Source: Brevibacterium siliguriense (GTDB lineage: Bacteria; Actinomycetota; Actinomycetes; Actinomycetales; Brevibacteriaceae). From it: DNA of 64,000 bases. The notes under the pieces are model-generated. The model was not told the origin of the DNA and ran no database searches. It saw only the letters and a program-made list of their open reading frames with translations. The stretch's first letter is position 1. The number at the start of each line of letters is the position of its first letter. Positions 56,309-64,000 of this stretch are shown here, one piece after another. The stretch spans positions 3,472,001 to 3,536,000 of the forward strand of contig NZ_LT629766.1 in assembly GCF_900105315.1 (NCBI RefSeq), in the 5' to 3' direction. Made by a program: the position numbers and the translations under genes.

Positions 56309-56941
56309 ATGTCGAGTCCGGACGCGGCCAAACCGACGGCGCGCGCAGCCGCGAAGGCAGCCAGACGCGAGCAGCTGCTCGCGGTCGCGAAGACGCTCTA
56401 TGCTCGGCACGGCTTCCACGGAGTGCGCCTCGATGACCTGGGCAAAGGTGCGGGAATCTCGGCGCCGGCGGTCTATCGGCACTTCTCGTCGAAGGAGGCC
56501 GTTCTCGAAGAACTCCTCGTCGGCATCTCCGCCTATCTTCAGTCCGGGGGCGAGGAGATCGTCTCCGCCGCCTGGGACACCGCCTCGGGGATCTCCCCCG
56601 CCGAGGCGGCCCGGACCCTTCGTCGTCTCATCGACTTCCATGTCGACTTCGCCATGGGCGAGCCCGAGCTCATCCGCATCCAGGATCGTGACCTCGAGGC
56701 GCTGCCGGACGAATCGCGACGAACCGTACGCCGTCTGCAGCGGGCCTATGTCAGCAGGTGGGCAGAGGTCGTCGAAGCTGCCCATCCGACGTGGACGCTG
56801 GAGACGGCCACGGTGCGCGTGCACGCGGCGTTCGGAATGATGAATTCGACCCCGCACCAGGCTCGCCGCTCCAGCGCCGAGGTGGTCGGGGTCGAATTGC
56901 GCGCCGCAGCGGCCGCGGCGCTGGGGCTCGACTCAACCTGA
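56309..56941 (+). CDS. TetR-family regulator of the leucine/acyl-CoA carboxylase operon
   Basis: A 210-residue repressor. The HTH is at about residues 25-70: LLAVAKTLYARHGFHGVRLDDLGKGAGISAPAVYRHFSSKEAVLEELL. The C-terminal ligand domain is helical (RRLIDFHVDFAMGEPELIRIQDRDLEALPDESRR), a pattern common in acyl-CoA-responsive TetR proteins near accD1. ATG 56309 follows AGGGAGGGAAGCCGC; an earlier ATG at 56246 lacks a ribosome-binding site. Divergent from the carboxylase genes. Confidence 0.88.
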   Translation: MSSPDAAKPTARAAAKAARREQLLAVAKTLYARHGFHGVRLDDLGKGAGISAPAVYRHFSSKEAVLEELLVGISAYLQSGGEEIVSAAWDTASGISPAEAARTLRRLIDFHVDFAMGEPELIRIQDRDLEALPDESRRTVRRLQRAYVSRWAEVVEAAHPTWTLETATVRVHAAFGMMNSTPHQARRSSAEVVGVELRAAAAAALGLDST

Positions 56942-57001
56942 CCGGATCGGCCAAGCCCCGCCTCGGCAATCTTTCGATTACAGCGGACCGTCGTCCGATG
57001 A

Positions 57002-57922
57002 TCAGGGGACGATGACGAGTTTGCCGCGCACGTGGCCGGTGGCGCTGTCCCTGAAGGCTTGCGGCACGTCGTCGAGGCCAAAGGTGCCGGCGACGTCGAC
57101 GGTGAGTTTGCCCTCGTCGACGAGGAGGCCGAGCCTGGCAGTCTCGGAGCCGTCGGGGCGCACCCAGACGTAGCGTCCGTCGTGTTCGGCGACGCTGGGA
57201 TCGGCCACGGAGGCGTGCGACCCGTCCTCGGCGAGCACTGCCAGGGTGTCGTCGCGCACTCCGCCGACGAAGTCCGCGACTGCGTCGACCTTCCCGCCAG
57301 CGGCCTCGCGGACACGCTCGACCAGACCATCGCCGTAGGTCACGGGTTCGGCGCCGAGCCCACGCAGGTACTCGTGGTTGGCCTCAGAGGCAGTGCCGAT
57401 GACTCGGGCGCCGGCGGCTCGGGCAATCTGCACGGCGAAGCTGCCGACTCCCCCGGATGCCCCGTGGATGAGCACGGTCCTGCCTTCCAAGTCGCCGAGG
57501 GATTCGAGGGTGCGCAGAGCGGTGCCGCCGGCCAATGGCAGACCGCCTGCCTGTTCCCAGCTGAGGCTCTTCGGCTTCGGAGCTACCGCATGGACCGGGA
57601 CTGCGACCTTCTCGGCGAAGGTTCCGCCGCCCAGTACATCCTTGCGGGCATAGGCGACGACCTCATCGCCGATGGAGAATTCCGGGGTGTCGAAGCCGAG
57701 TCCGACGACAACACCCGCGACATCCCAGCCCGGGATGACGGGGAACTGCGTGGGCATGATCGGGTCGAGGTGACCGCCGACGAGCTTCCAGTCGACCGGG
57801 TTGACTCCGGCGGCCCTGACCTCGATGAGCACGGAGGCCGGCGGCACCTTGGGGTCGGGCAGCTCCCGGACCGTGATGTCGTCGAAGTTCTCGGTGTAGG
57901 CGTCGTAGACGGCGGCGCGCAT
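57002..57922 (-). CDS. NADP-dependent quinone oxidoreductase (MDR, zinc-free)
   Basis: A 306-residue quinone-reductase-type MDR enzyme. AAGVNPVDWKLVGG, FPVIPGWDVAGVV, and the Rossmann stretch GRTVLIHGASGGVGSFAVQIARAAGARVIGTAS are diagnostic; no zinc-binding Cys cluster is present. It probably reduces quinones or enones with NADPH. ATG 57922. A nested palindrome covers 57927-57993 immediately upstream, suggesting tight repression. Convergent with the TetR gene. Confidence 0.9.
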   Translation of the reverse strand: MRAAVYDAYTENFDDITVRELPDPKVPPASVLIEVRAAGVNPVDWKLVGGHLDPIMPTQFPVIPGWDVAGVVVGLGFDTPEFSIGDEVVAYARKDVLGGGTFAEKVAVPVHAVAPKPKSLSWEQAGGLPLAGGTALRTLESLGDLEGRTVLIHGASGGVGSFAVQIARAAGARVIGTASEANHEYLRGLGAEPVTYGDGLVERVREAAGGKVDAVADFVGGVRDDTLAVLAEDGSHASVADPSVAEHDGRYVWVRPDGSETARLGLLVDEGKLTVDVAGTFGLDDVPQAFRDSATGHVRGKLVIVP

Positions 57923-57926
57923 AGCA

Positions 57927-57993
57927 ATGGCCTTCCGGTAGATGTCAGTGACACTGTGTTTCTCAGTGTGACTGGACAACACCGGAAGGCCAT
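57927..57993. promoter_or_regulatory. 67-bp nested palindrome upstream of the quinone oxidoreductase
   Basis: Outer arms ATGGCCTTCCGGT (57927-57939) and ACCGGAAGGCCAT (57981-57993) are perfect 13-mers. Inside, AGTGACACTG (57947-57956) and CAGTGTGACT (57964-57973) form a 10-bp arm pair with one mismatch. The inner CAGTGT-type site looks like a TetR/MarR operator; the outer arms include the ribosome-binding region and could fold in the mRNA. Confidence 0.6.
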
Positions 57994-58014
57994 GTGGCTA
58001 TTCCAGGTGCCGGG

Positions 58015-58040
58015 CCTGCCTCGGCGATGGTCGAGGCAGG
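58015..58040 (-). terminator. Hairpin after fadB
   Basis: CCTGCCTCG (58015-58023) pairs with CGAGGCAGG (58032-58040) around an 8-nt loop, 20 nt past the fadB stop. No clear T-run. It probably ends the fadA-fadB transcript and lies before the oxidoreductase operator region. Confidence 0.5.
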
Positions 58041-58059
58041 GGCCTAGCCGGCCTGCGAA

Positions 58060-60237
58060 TTACTCGTAGGTCTCCCCGGTCTTCGCACGCTCGACCAGCG
58101 AGGCCGGCGGGGTGAAGTGCTCGCCGTATTTCGCGGCCAGATCATTCGCCCGATCGACGAAACCTGCCAGTCCGCCTTCGTACTGGTTGACGTACTGGAG
58201 GACGCCGCCGGTCCAGGCGGGGAATCCGATGCCGAATATCGAACCGATGTTCGCATCCGGCACCGAGGTGAGCACCCCCTCGTCGAGGCACTTGATCGTC
58301 TCGATCGCCTCGGCGAAGAGCATCCGTTCCTGCAGATCGGCGAAGGGCTGATCATTCGACCCGGACTCGTACTTCTCACGCACACCCTGCCACAGAGTGG
58401 TGCGCTTGCCGTTCTCGTCGTAGTCGTAGAAGCCGGCGCCGTCCTTGCGGCCGGTCCGCCCCTGCTCGACCATCCAGTCGAAGACCGCTTCCGAGGGGTG
58501 GGTGACCCAGGTGCCGCCTGCGGCCTCGACGGCGTCGCGAGTCTCCTTATTGATCTTCTGCGACAGGGTCAGCGTCAGTTCGTCGAGCAGCTGCAGGGCG
58601 CCGGTGGGGTATCCGGCCTGCAGTGCTGCCTGTTCCACGCTGGCCGGCTCCACGCCTTCACCGACGGCGGCGACCGCCTCGGCGATGAAGGTTCCGATGA
58701 CCCGGGAGGTGAAGAATCCGCGCGAGTCGTTGACGACGATCGGGGTCTTCCGGATCTGCTGCACGAGGTCGAAAGTGCGGGCGAGGACCTCGTCGGAGGT
58801 GTTCTCACCACAGATGATCTCGACCAACGGCATCTTGTCGGCCGGTGAGAAGAAGTGGACGCCGATGAAGTCCTTGTCGCGGGTGACCCCCTTGGCCAGG
58901 TCCGTGATCGGCAGAGTCGAGGTGTTCGAACCGAGGACCGCATCGGGTTCGACGATGTCCTGGATCTCCTGGAACACCTTCTGCTTGAGGTCGACGGATT
59001 CGAAGACCGCCTCGATGACGAAGTCGACTCCGGCGAAGTCCTCGGCCGAGGCGCTCGGGGTGATCCGATCGAGAACGGCCTGCGATTTCGCCTCGGTGGT
59101 CTTGCCCTTGGCCACGGCCGATTCCTCACGCTTGGCGGCGTAGGCCTTGCCCTTCTCCGCATTGGCGAGCTCGACGTCCTTGAGCACGACGTCGATGCCG
59201 GATTTCGCGGCGCTGTAGGCGATCGCGGCGCCCATCATTCCGGCACCGATCACGCCGAGCTTCTTCACCAGGCGCGGTTCGAAGCCCTCGGGGCGCGAGC
59301 CGCCGGAGTTGATGTGGCCGAGGTCGAAGAAGAACGCTTTGATCATGTTCTTCGCCACCGGAGTATGAGTGACATTGACGAAGTAGCGGGATTCGACCGT
59401 CAGCGCGGTGTCGATGTCGACCAGTGCACCTTCGACTGCAGCGGCGACCACGGCTCGGGGAGCCGGCATCGGTGCACCTTTGCCCTGCTTGCGCAGCAGG
59501 GACGGCAGTGCGGGAAGCATGGCGCCGATCTTCGGCGAGGACGGCGAGCCCCCGGGGATCTTGAAGCCCTTGACGTCCCACGGCTGCACAGCCTCAGGGT
59601 TGGCCTTGATCCAGGCCTTGGCCTTGGACTCGAGTTCGGCCGCAGGAGCGAGTTCGTCGATGAGGCCGAGCGCCTGGGCATCGGCGGCCTTGAACTTCGT
59701 CGACGGAAGTATGGCCTTCTGCAGAGCAGTCTGGATGCCGAGAATGCGCACCGACCGGGCGACTCCACCCCCTCCGGGCAGCAGGCCGAGGGAGACTTCG
59801 GGGAAGCCGAAGCGGGCGCTGGGATTGTCATCGGCGGCGATCCGGTGATGAGCGGCCAGGGCGAGCTCGAGTCCGCCGCCGAGCGCCGCACCTCCGAGCG
59901 CGGCGACGACCGGCTTGCCGAAGGTCTCGAGGCGGCGCAGCACCTTCTTGAGGTGTTCGACCGCTTCGAACTCCTCTGCCGCATTGGACGGGTCCGCCTC
60001 GCGCAGCTTGTTGAGGTTGCCCCCGGCGAAGAAGGTCTTCTTCGGGGAGGTGAGGACGACACCGGTGATGTCATCGACGTTGGCTTCCAGCCATTCCACG
60101 GTCGCCTCGAGGGCCTCCGAGAAATAGTCGTTCATGGTGTTGACCTTGGCGCCGGGCTCGTCGATGACGACGGTGACGATGCCATCGGCGTCGGTTGTGC
60201 GCTGGTAGTCGGCAGCAGTGGTTTCAGTGTTCGTCAT
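58060..60237 (-). CDS. fadB: Multifunctional fatty-acid oxidation alpha subunit (hydratase/3-hydroxyacyl-CoA dehydrogenase)
   Basis: A 725-residue beta-oxidation enzyme. The N-terminal crotonase has [21 protein letters not shown] and [20 protein letters not shown]. The dehydrogenase part has the NAD motif [18 protein letters not shown] near residue 335, the catalytic-His stretch [16 protein letters not shown], and C-terminal domains with [18 protein letters not shown]. It follows the thiolase gene by 1 nt, so the two subunits are coupled. GTG/ATG choice is unambiguous: ATG 60237. Confidence 0.95.
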   Translation of the reverse strand: MTNTETTAADYQRTTDADGIVTVVIDEPGAKVNTMNDYFSEALEATVEWLEANVDDITGVVLTSPKKTFFAGGNLNKLREADPSNAAEEFEAVEHLKKVLRRLETFGKPVVAALGGAALGGGLELALAAHHRIAADDNPSARFGFPEVSLGLLPGGGGVARSVRILGIQTALQKAILPSTKFKAADAQALGLIDELAPAAELESKAKAWIKANPEAVQPWDVKGFKIPGGSPSSPKIGAMLPALPSLLRKQGKGAPMPAPRAVVAAAVEGALVDIDTALTVESRYFVNVTHTPVAKNMIKAFFFDLGHINSGGSRPEGFEPRLVKKLGVIGAGMMGAAIAYSAAKSGIDVVLKDVELANAEKGKAYAAKREESAVAKGKTTEAKSQAVLDRITPSASAEDFAGVDFVIEAVFESVDLKQKVFQEIQDIVEPDAVLGSNTSTLPITDLAKGVTRDKDFIGVHFFSPADKMPLVEIICGENTSDEVLARTFDLVQQIRKTPIVVNDSRGFFTSRVIGTFIAEAVAAVGEGVEPASVEQAALQAGYPTGALQLLDELTLTLSQKINKETRDAVEAAGGTWVTHPSEAVFDWMVEQGRTGRKDGAGFYDYDENGKRTTLWQGVREKYESGSNDQPFADLQERMLFAEAIETIKCLDEGVLTSVPDANIGSIFGIGFPAWTGGVLQYVNQYEGGLAGFVDRANDLAAKYGEHFTPPASLVERAKTGETYE

Positions 60238-60238
60238 G

Positions 60239-61447
60239 TCAGACCCTTTCGATGATCGTCGCGATGCCCATGCCTGCGCCGATGCACAGGGTGACGAGTC
60301 CACGCTTGAGGTCGCGGCGCTCGAGTTCGTCGAGGACAGTGCCCAGAATCATGGCGCCGGTGGCTCCCAGCGGGTGACCCATGGCGATGGCTCCGCCGTT
60401 GACGTTGACCTTCTCATGAGGGATGTCGAGATCCTTCATCCACTTGAGCACGACGGCGGCGAATGCCTCATTGAGTTCGAACAGATCGATGTCATCGACT
60501 GTCAGTCCCGCTTTGTCGAGGGCCTTCTGCGTCGCCGGGGTCGGACCGGTGAGCATGATGGTGGGTTCGGACCCGGTGACTGCGGTGGAGACGATCCGGG
60601 CGCGGGGCTTCATCCCCATCTTCTGACCGACTTCCTCGTCGCCGAGGATGACCAGCGAAGCTCCGTCGACGATTCCGGAGGAGTTCGCGGCGGTGTGGAC
60701 GTGGTCGATGGCTTCGATCCAGTGGTACTTCTGCAGAGCCACCTCGTCGAATCCGGTCTGAGCGGCGAGCTTGGCGAAAGCCGGGGGCAGCTGCGAAAGC
60801 GATTCGACGGTCGAGCCGGGACGCATGTGCTCGTCACGGTCGAGCACGGTGATGCCGTTGATGTCCTTGACCGGGATGATCGAGTTCTCGAAGAGGCTGT
60901 TCTCCCAGGCCGCGGCGGCCCGCTTCTGCGATTCGGCGGCGAAGGCGTCCACGTCTGTGCGAGTGAAGCCCTCTGTGGTGGCGATGAGGTCGGCACCGAT
61001 TCCCTGCGGGACGAAGTAGGTGTCGTAGTTCGTTGTCGGGTCCTGCGCCCACGCTCCGCCGTCGGATCCCAACGGCACACGTGACATCGACTCGACGCCT
61101 CCGGCGAGAACGAGGTTCTCAAATCCGGAGCCGACCTTCTGGGCGGCGAGGTTGACGGCTTCGAGCCCAGAGGCGCAGAACCGGTTGACCTGGACGCCGG
61201 CGACGGACTCGTCGAGTCCTGCGACGATGGCGGCGACGCGGGCGATATCCGACCCCTGCTCGCCGACCGGCGATACGACGCCGAGCACGATGTCGTCGAT
61301 GGCCTTGTCGTCGAGATCGGGGTTGCGCTCGCGGAGGGCGTCGATGAGCCCGGTCACGAGATCGATGGGTTTGACGCTGTGCAACGCGCCGCCGCGGTTC
61401 TTGCCGCGTGGGGTGCGCACCGCGTCGTAGATGAACGCTTCGCTCAT
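60239..61447 (-). CDS. fadA: Acetyl-CoA C-acyltransferase (thiolase)
   Basis: Cleaves 3-ketoacyl-CoA with CoA in the last beta-oxidation step. The 402-residue enzyme has the nucleophilic Cys in [11 protein letters not shown] near residue 91, NEAFA, the His in [15 protein letters not shown], and the second Cys in [14 protein letters not shown] 61447 follows GAGGAATTC. It leads the fadA-fadB operon. A near-palindrome TGATCGATCGTTCA lies 41 nt upstream. Confidence 0.95.
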   Translation of the reverse strand: MSEAFIYDAVRTPRGKNRGGALHSVKPIDLVTGLIDALRERNPDLDDKAIDDIVLGVVSPVGEQGSDIARVAAIVAGLDESVAGVQVNRFCASGLEAVNLAAQKVGSGFENLVLAGGVESMSRVPLGSDGGAWAQDPTTNYDTYFVPQGIGADLIATTEGFTRTDVDAFAAESQKRAAAAWENSLFENSIIPVKDINGITVLDRDEHMRPGSTVESLSQLPPAFAKLAAQTGFDEVALQKYHWIEAIDHVHTAANSSGIVDGASLVILGDEEVGQKMGMKPRARIVSTAVTGSEPTIMLTGPTPATQKALDKAGLTVDDIDLFELNEAFAAVVLKWMKDLDIPHEKVNVNGGAIAMGHPLGATGAMILGTVLDELERRDLKRGLVTLCIGAGMGIATIIERV

Positions 61448-61487
61448 GAATTCCTCACAGACTGGATGGAAGATCGACCCTGAGATC

Positions 61488-61501
61488 TGATCGATCGTTC
61501 A
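61488..61501. promoter_or_regulatory. Near-palindrome TGATCGATCGTTCA upstream of fadA
   Basis: A 14-bp near-palindrome with one mismatched pair lies 41-54 nt upstream of the fadA start. Such sites are common for TetR-type fatty-acid regulators in actinobacteria; no regulator gene is adjacent. Confidence 0.4.
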
Positions 61502-61630
61502 GTAACATTCGCACGTCCCATTGTGCCCCGGTTTCGGGTGACGAGCAACACTCGCTGATCTCGCTCGGAGCATGGTGCGACCGCCGATCGGAGAGGCGCG
61601 GATTGAGACGACAGTCTCCTCCGATCTCTC

Positions 61631-61646
61631 GAACTGATAACAGTTC
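61631..61646. promoter_or_regulatory. Palindrome GAACTG-N4-CAGTTC upstream of the secreted Lys-rich protein
   Basis: Perfect 6-bp arms with a 4-bp centre lie 87-102 nt before the start at 61733, in an AT-richer patch. A candidate operator or promoter element; the regulator is unknown. Confidence 0.4.
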
Positions 61647-61732
61647 TCCGGCCGAGTCGTTTCGGCGGCTCCGGAATACAGCAGGTGTGGTTAAGATGGC
61701 TCGACTCATCATTTCTGACCCCCTGGAGAATC

Positions 61733-62137
61733 ATGTCCTTGACCACCCCTGCCCGCACGAAGATGGGCTCGAAGCTGATGGCGCTGACCCTTGCGGCCGG
61801 CCTGCTCGCCGGCCCCATCGCCGTCGACGCGGCACCCGCCGAAGCTGCGACGAAGAAATGCGCAGTGAAGATGTCGAACTCGAAGCCCCGCCAGTACTCG
61901 AACACCTGGGTCAACGTCTCGAAGGTCGGGTCGAAGGCCAAGGTTGAGACCATCGCTCACTACAAGACAACGAAGACGAAGAAGAAGGCCACCGCATCGA
62001 AGAAGGGCAGGGCCTCTCTGAAGTACTACATCTCAGGGGCGACACCGGGCAAGAAGGTTTCCGTGACCGTCACCGCAAAGAAGGGCAAGACAACGTGGAA
62101 GTGCTCGACGTCGTTCAAGCCGGTGAAGAAGCGCTGA
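61733..62137 (+). CDS. Small secreted Lys/Thr-rich protein
   Basis: A 134-residue exported protein of unknown function. The N-terminus is a Sec signal peptide (MSLTTPARTKMGSKL basic region, LMALTLAAGLLAGPIAV hydrophobic, likely cleavage after an Ala-rich stretch ending APAEAA). The mature part is strongly basic (TTKTKKKATASKKG, VTAKKGKTTWKC) with two Cys, one near the N-terminus and one near the C-terminus, likely a disulfide. Its beta-rich pattern suggests an Ig-like fold. ATG 61733 follows GGAGAATC. Confidence 0.75.
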   Translation: MSLTTPARTKMGSKLMALTLAAGLLAGPIAVDAAPAEAATKKCAVKMSNSKPRQYSNTWVNVSKVGSKAKVETIAHYKTTKTKKKATASKKGRASLKYYISGATPGKKVSVTVTAKKGKTTWKCSTSFKPVKKR

Positions 62138-62182
62138 GCGTCTGAGGGTCTCGCGTCCTCGGCGCAGACTCGACCACGAAAA

Positions 62183-62220
62183 AGCCCCTCTGATCATCAT
62201 TTCTGCTGATCAGAGGGGCT
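62183..62220 (-). terminator. Intrinsic terminator after tRNA-Thr
   Basis: AGCCCCTCTGATCA (62183-62196) pairs perfectly with TGATCAGAGGGGCT (62207-62220). The minus-strand transcript then has a run of T (GGGGCTTTTTCG), so it terminates the tRNA. It lies 8 nt from the tRNA 3' end and may also stop the plus-strand gene before it. Confidence 0.9.
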
Positions 62221-62227
62221 GTTGCCG

Positions 62228-62300
62228 AGCCGCCTGCGGGAATCGAACCCGCGACCTATTCATTACGAGTGAATCGCTCTGCCGACTGAGCTAAGGCGGC
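62228..62300 (-). tRNA. tRNA-Thr (anticodon CGT)
   Basis: The minus strand folds as a 73-nt cloverleaf: acceptor GCCGCCT/AGGCGGC, D-loop TAGCTCAGTCGGCAGAGC, anticodon stem ATTCA/TGAAT with loop CTCGTAA giving anticodon CGT, and T-arm CGCGGGTTCGATTCCCGC. No CCA is encoded. It reads ACG codons. An intrinsic terminator follows directly. Confidence 0.95.
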
Positions 62301-62510
62301 AACCGAACCAACTTTAGCCAACTTCTCTGCCAGCGGTCAAAACGAAGATCGCCCTCCTCGGCGGTTCCGACAGAGAGCTTCGTCACCCCCTCGCCGATAG
62401 GCGAAAGTCGAGCACCGGGCCCGCCTTCGAATGGGTGCCACCGGGCCTGGTCTCGACACCCGTTAACCTTGAAAGGACAGTTGGTGCACAAATACGCGGG
62501 AGAGACATCC

Positions 62511-63629
62511 ATGGCAGAGTTCGACTCCGACGACTTCATGAGCGATTTCCAGGCGCTCATCGAATGCGAGTCGTTCTCCAACGACCTCTCTTCGCTGGCC
62601 CGCAGCGCCCGACTCGTCTCGCGCATCGGCACCGGAATGCTCGGCGCAGCGCCTCAGATCATCGAGACCGACGGTCACCCGCATGTGCTCTGGCGATTCG
62701 GCACCGGCCCGCGCAAGGTCGTGCTCATCGGCCACCACGACACCGTCTGGCCCACTGGCACCCTCGCCGACTTCCCGTACTCGGTCAATGACGGAGTGGT
62801 CCGCGGACCAGGCGCCGATGATATGAAGGGCGGGCTGCTCATCGCCATCTATGCGCTGTCGATGGTCCGCGCCGAACTCGGCAGCCTCGACGGCGTCAGC
62901 CTCCTCATCACCGCCGATGAAGAACTCGGCTCACCAGGCTCACGGCAGATCATCGAAGACGAAGCGCGCGAAGCGAAGGCTGCTCTCGTCTTCGAAAGCG
63001 GCGCCTCAGACGGTGCCGTCAAGATCGCCCGCAAGGGGGTGGCGATCTACCAACTCGAAGTCACCGGTCTGGCATCGCATGCCGGAGTCGAACCGGAAAA
63101 GGGCATCAACGCCACCATCGAGGTGGCCAACCAGGTCATCGAGATAGCTGCACTGCACAAACCTTCCGTCGGCACCTCCGTCGTCCCGACCGTGATGACC
63201 AGCGGATCGACCACGAACACCGTTCCGGCCAAAGCTGTCGTCGGCATCGACTCCAGAGCAGCCTCGGCGAATGAACAGGTACGCATCGATGAGGCTCTGC
63301 GGGCCCTGACGCCCACAGTCGCCGGGGCGAAGATCGAACTCAAAGGCGGAATCAACCGCGCTCCGCTCGAAGAGGACATGGCGATGGGCCTCTATGCCCG
63401 AGCTCAACGGCTGGCCGGTCGGCTCGGACATCCCCCGCTGCGGTCGGTCGCCGTCGGCGGAGGATCTGACGGCAACTTCACCGCCGGAGTCGGCACCCCG
63501 ACCCTGGACGGTCTGGGCACAGTCGGCGGAGGATCCCACGCTCGCACCGAACATGCCCTGCAGATCTGGATACCCCGCCGCATCGAACTCACCGCCGCAC
63601 TCGTCACAGAGCTCCTCGGCGAAGTCTGA
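62511..63629 (+). CDS. M20 family metallopeptidase (carboxypeptidase G2-like)
   Basis: A 372-residue dizinc exopeptidase/deacylase. Metal-site residues are GHHDTVWP (His), GPGADDMKGG (bridging Asp) and ITADEELGSPGS (catalytic Glu and ligand Glu), with a dimerisation domain around GLASHAGVEPEKGINATIE and the final His in GGGSHARTEH. The pattern is closest to carboxypeptidase G2-type glutamate hydrolases. ATG 62511 follows GGAGAGACATCC; an in-frame TTG at 62469 is less likely. Confidence 0.9.
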   Translation: MAEFDSDDFMSDFQALIECESFSNDLSSLARSARLVSRIGTGMLGAAPQIIETDGHPHVLWRFGTGPRKVVLIGHHDTVWPTGTLADFPYSVNDGVVRGPGADDMKGGLLIAIYALSMVRAELGSLDGVSLLITADEELGSPGSRQIIEDEAREAKAALVFESGASDGAVKIARKGVAIYQLEVTGLASHAGVEPEKGINATIEVANQVIEIAALHKPSVGTSVVPTVMTSGSTTNTVPAKAVVGIDSRAASANEQVRIDEALRALTPTVAGAKIELKGGINRAPLEEDMAMGLYARAQRLAGRLGHPPLRSVAVGGGSDGNFTAGVGTPTLDGLGTVGGGSHARTEHALQIWIPRRIELTAALVTELLGEV

Positions 63630-63663
63630 GGGACCGACCCCCGGCAGTTCGGACGTCTGGCGC

Positions 63664-64000
63664 TCAGATCGCGCCGGTGCGGTCTTCCTGCAGCCACGGA
63701 TTCGACAGCAGCACGAACGCCGCTTCGACGATGAGAACCGGCGACATGTTCGTCTGCAGACGCTGCCGGGCTTCGGTGATGGCGTCGATGCGCAGCAACG
63801 TGGTGTCGGGACCGTCTCGGTTCGCCTGTTCGGCAATGAGGTCGACTTCGCCTGCATTGATCCACCCGTCTCGGATCCCCAGCTGGTACATGAGGATGTC
63901 GCGGTAGAGGCTCATGAGTTCGAGGAAGATCCGGTCGAGCTCATCGTTGCGCGCCCGCACCGAACGGCGTTTCTGCTCTTCTTCAAGCTTCCTGATCTGT
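63664..64000 (-). CDS. holB: DNA polymerase III delta' subunit, C-terminal part (cut by window)
   Basis: The open frame runs off the window end; the visible ~112 residues end at 63664. The helical pattern (LDRIFLELMSLYRDILMYQLGI, then LLRIDAITEARQRLQTNMSPVLIVEAAFVLL) matches the C-terminal collar domain of clamp-loader delta' in actinobacteria. The identity is probable, not certain, because the AAA+ core is outside the window. Convergent with the M20 peptidase gene, stops 34 bp apart. Confidence 0.7.
   Translation of the reverse strand, partial: QIRKLEEEQKRRSVRARNDELDRIFLELMSLYRDILMYQLGIRDGWINAGEVDLIAEQANRDGPDTTLLRIDAITEARQRLQTNMSPVLIVEAAFVLLSNPWLQEDRTGAI

Noticed and set aside
62469-62510. 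Upstream TTG start for the M20 peptidase
   Set aside because: The ATG at 62511 has a clear GGAGAG ribosome-binding site and begins the conserved protein; the extra 14 residues have no family support.

Overview
The window reads as chromosome of a high-GC actinobacterium, most likely a Brevibacterium-like member of the Micrococcales. The evidence is strong GC codon bias, ClpC/Lsr2/MutY/RadA/LysS in mycobacterial-type order, an Lsr2 nucleoid protein, and leucine-catabolic and beta-oxidation genes of actinobacterial type. The genus is inferred from protein resemblance; no 16S gene is present. Most of the window is ordinary chromosome and I see no CRISPR array, prophage, insertion sequence or integrase.

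Region 1 (1-7.9 kb) is catabolic. It holds the 3' part of an aldehyde dehydrogenase, a perfect 31-bp inverted repeat, and a minus-strand operon (aldehyde dehydrogenase, acyl-CoA ligase, zinc alcohol dehydrogenase) that together could take an alcohol to its acyl-CoA. Upstream on the same strand is an AcoR-type regulator, and a GTGTTCG-N5-CGAACAC palindrome lies between regulator and operon.

Region 2 (7.9-34.2 kb) is a conserved core block with the same gene order as M. tuberculosis radA to ppa (Rv3585-Rv3628): map, radA, a membrane protein, mutY, argA-like acetyltransferase, clpC, lsr2, lysS, a DUF2520 protein, two PH-domain proteins, DUF3180, folBK, folP, folE, ftsH, hpt, tilS, DUF2342 protease, dacB and divergent ppa. 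It differs in four ways. disA is absent between radA and mutY, panC/panD/coaX are absent before lysS, a decayed macrolide phosphotransferase gene sits between clpC and lsr2, and an MFS transporter with a decayed amidohydrolase gene is inserted between hpt and tilS.

Region 3 (34.2-51.3 kb) is accessory and envelope: a glyoxalase-like protein, a Tat-exported PhoX phosphatase behind a PHO-box-like direct repeat, a CPBP protease whose first codons form a 20-bp hairpin, a very large RND permease with a Gly/Ala repeat insert, and a six-gene minus-strand run (maoC, citE, def, msrA, nitroreductase, MFS). It continues with a histidine phosphatase, an SRPBCC/ArsR pair, a HAD-IIA phosphatase and cardiolipin synthase.

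Region 4 (51.3-64 kb) is acyl-CoA metabolism. A leucine/isovalerate operon (carboxylase beta, carboxylase alpha, acyl-CoA dehydrogenase) faces a divergent TetR gene across a perfect palindrome; the beta-subunit gene carries a one-base frameshift in a G run. Then come a quinone oxidoreductase with a large palindromic upstream region, a fadA-fadB beta-oxidation operon, a small secreted Lys-rich protein, tRNA-Thr(CGT), an M20 peptidase and the 3' end of holB.
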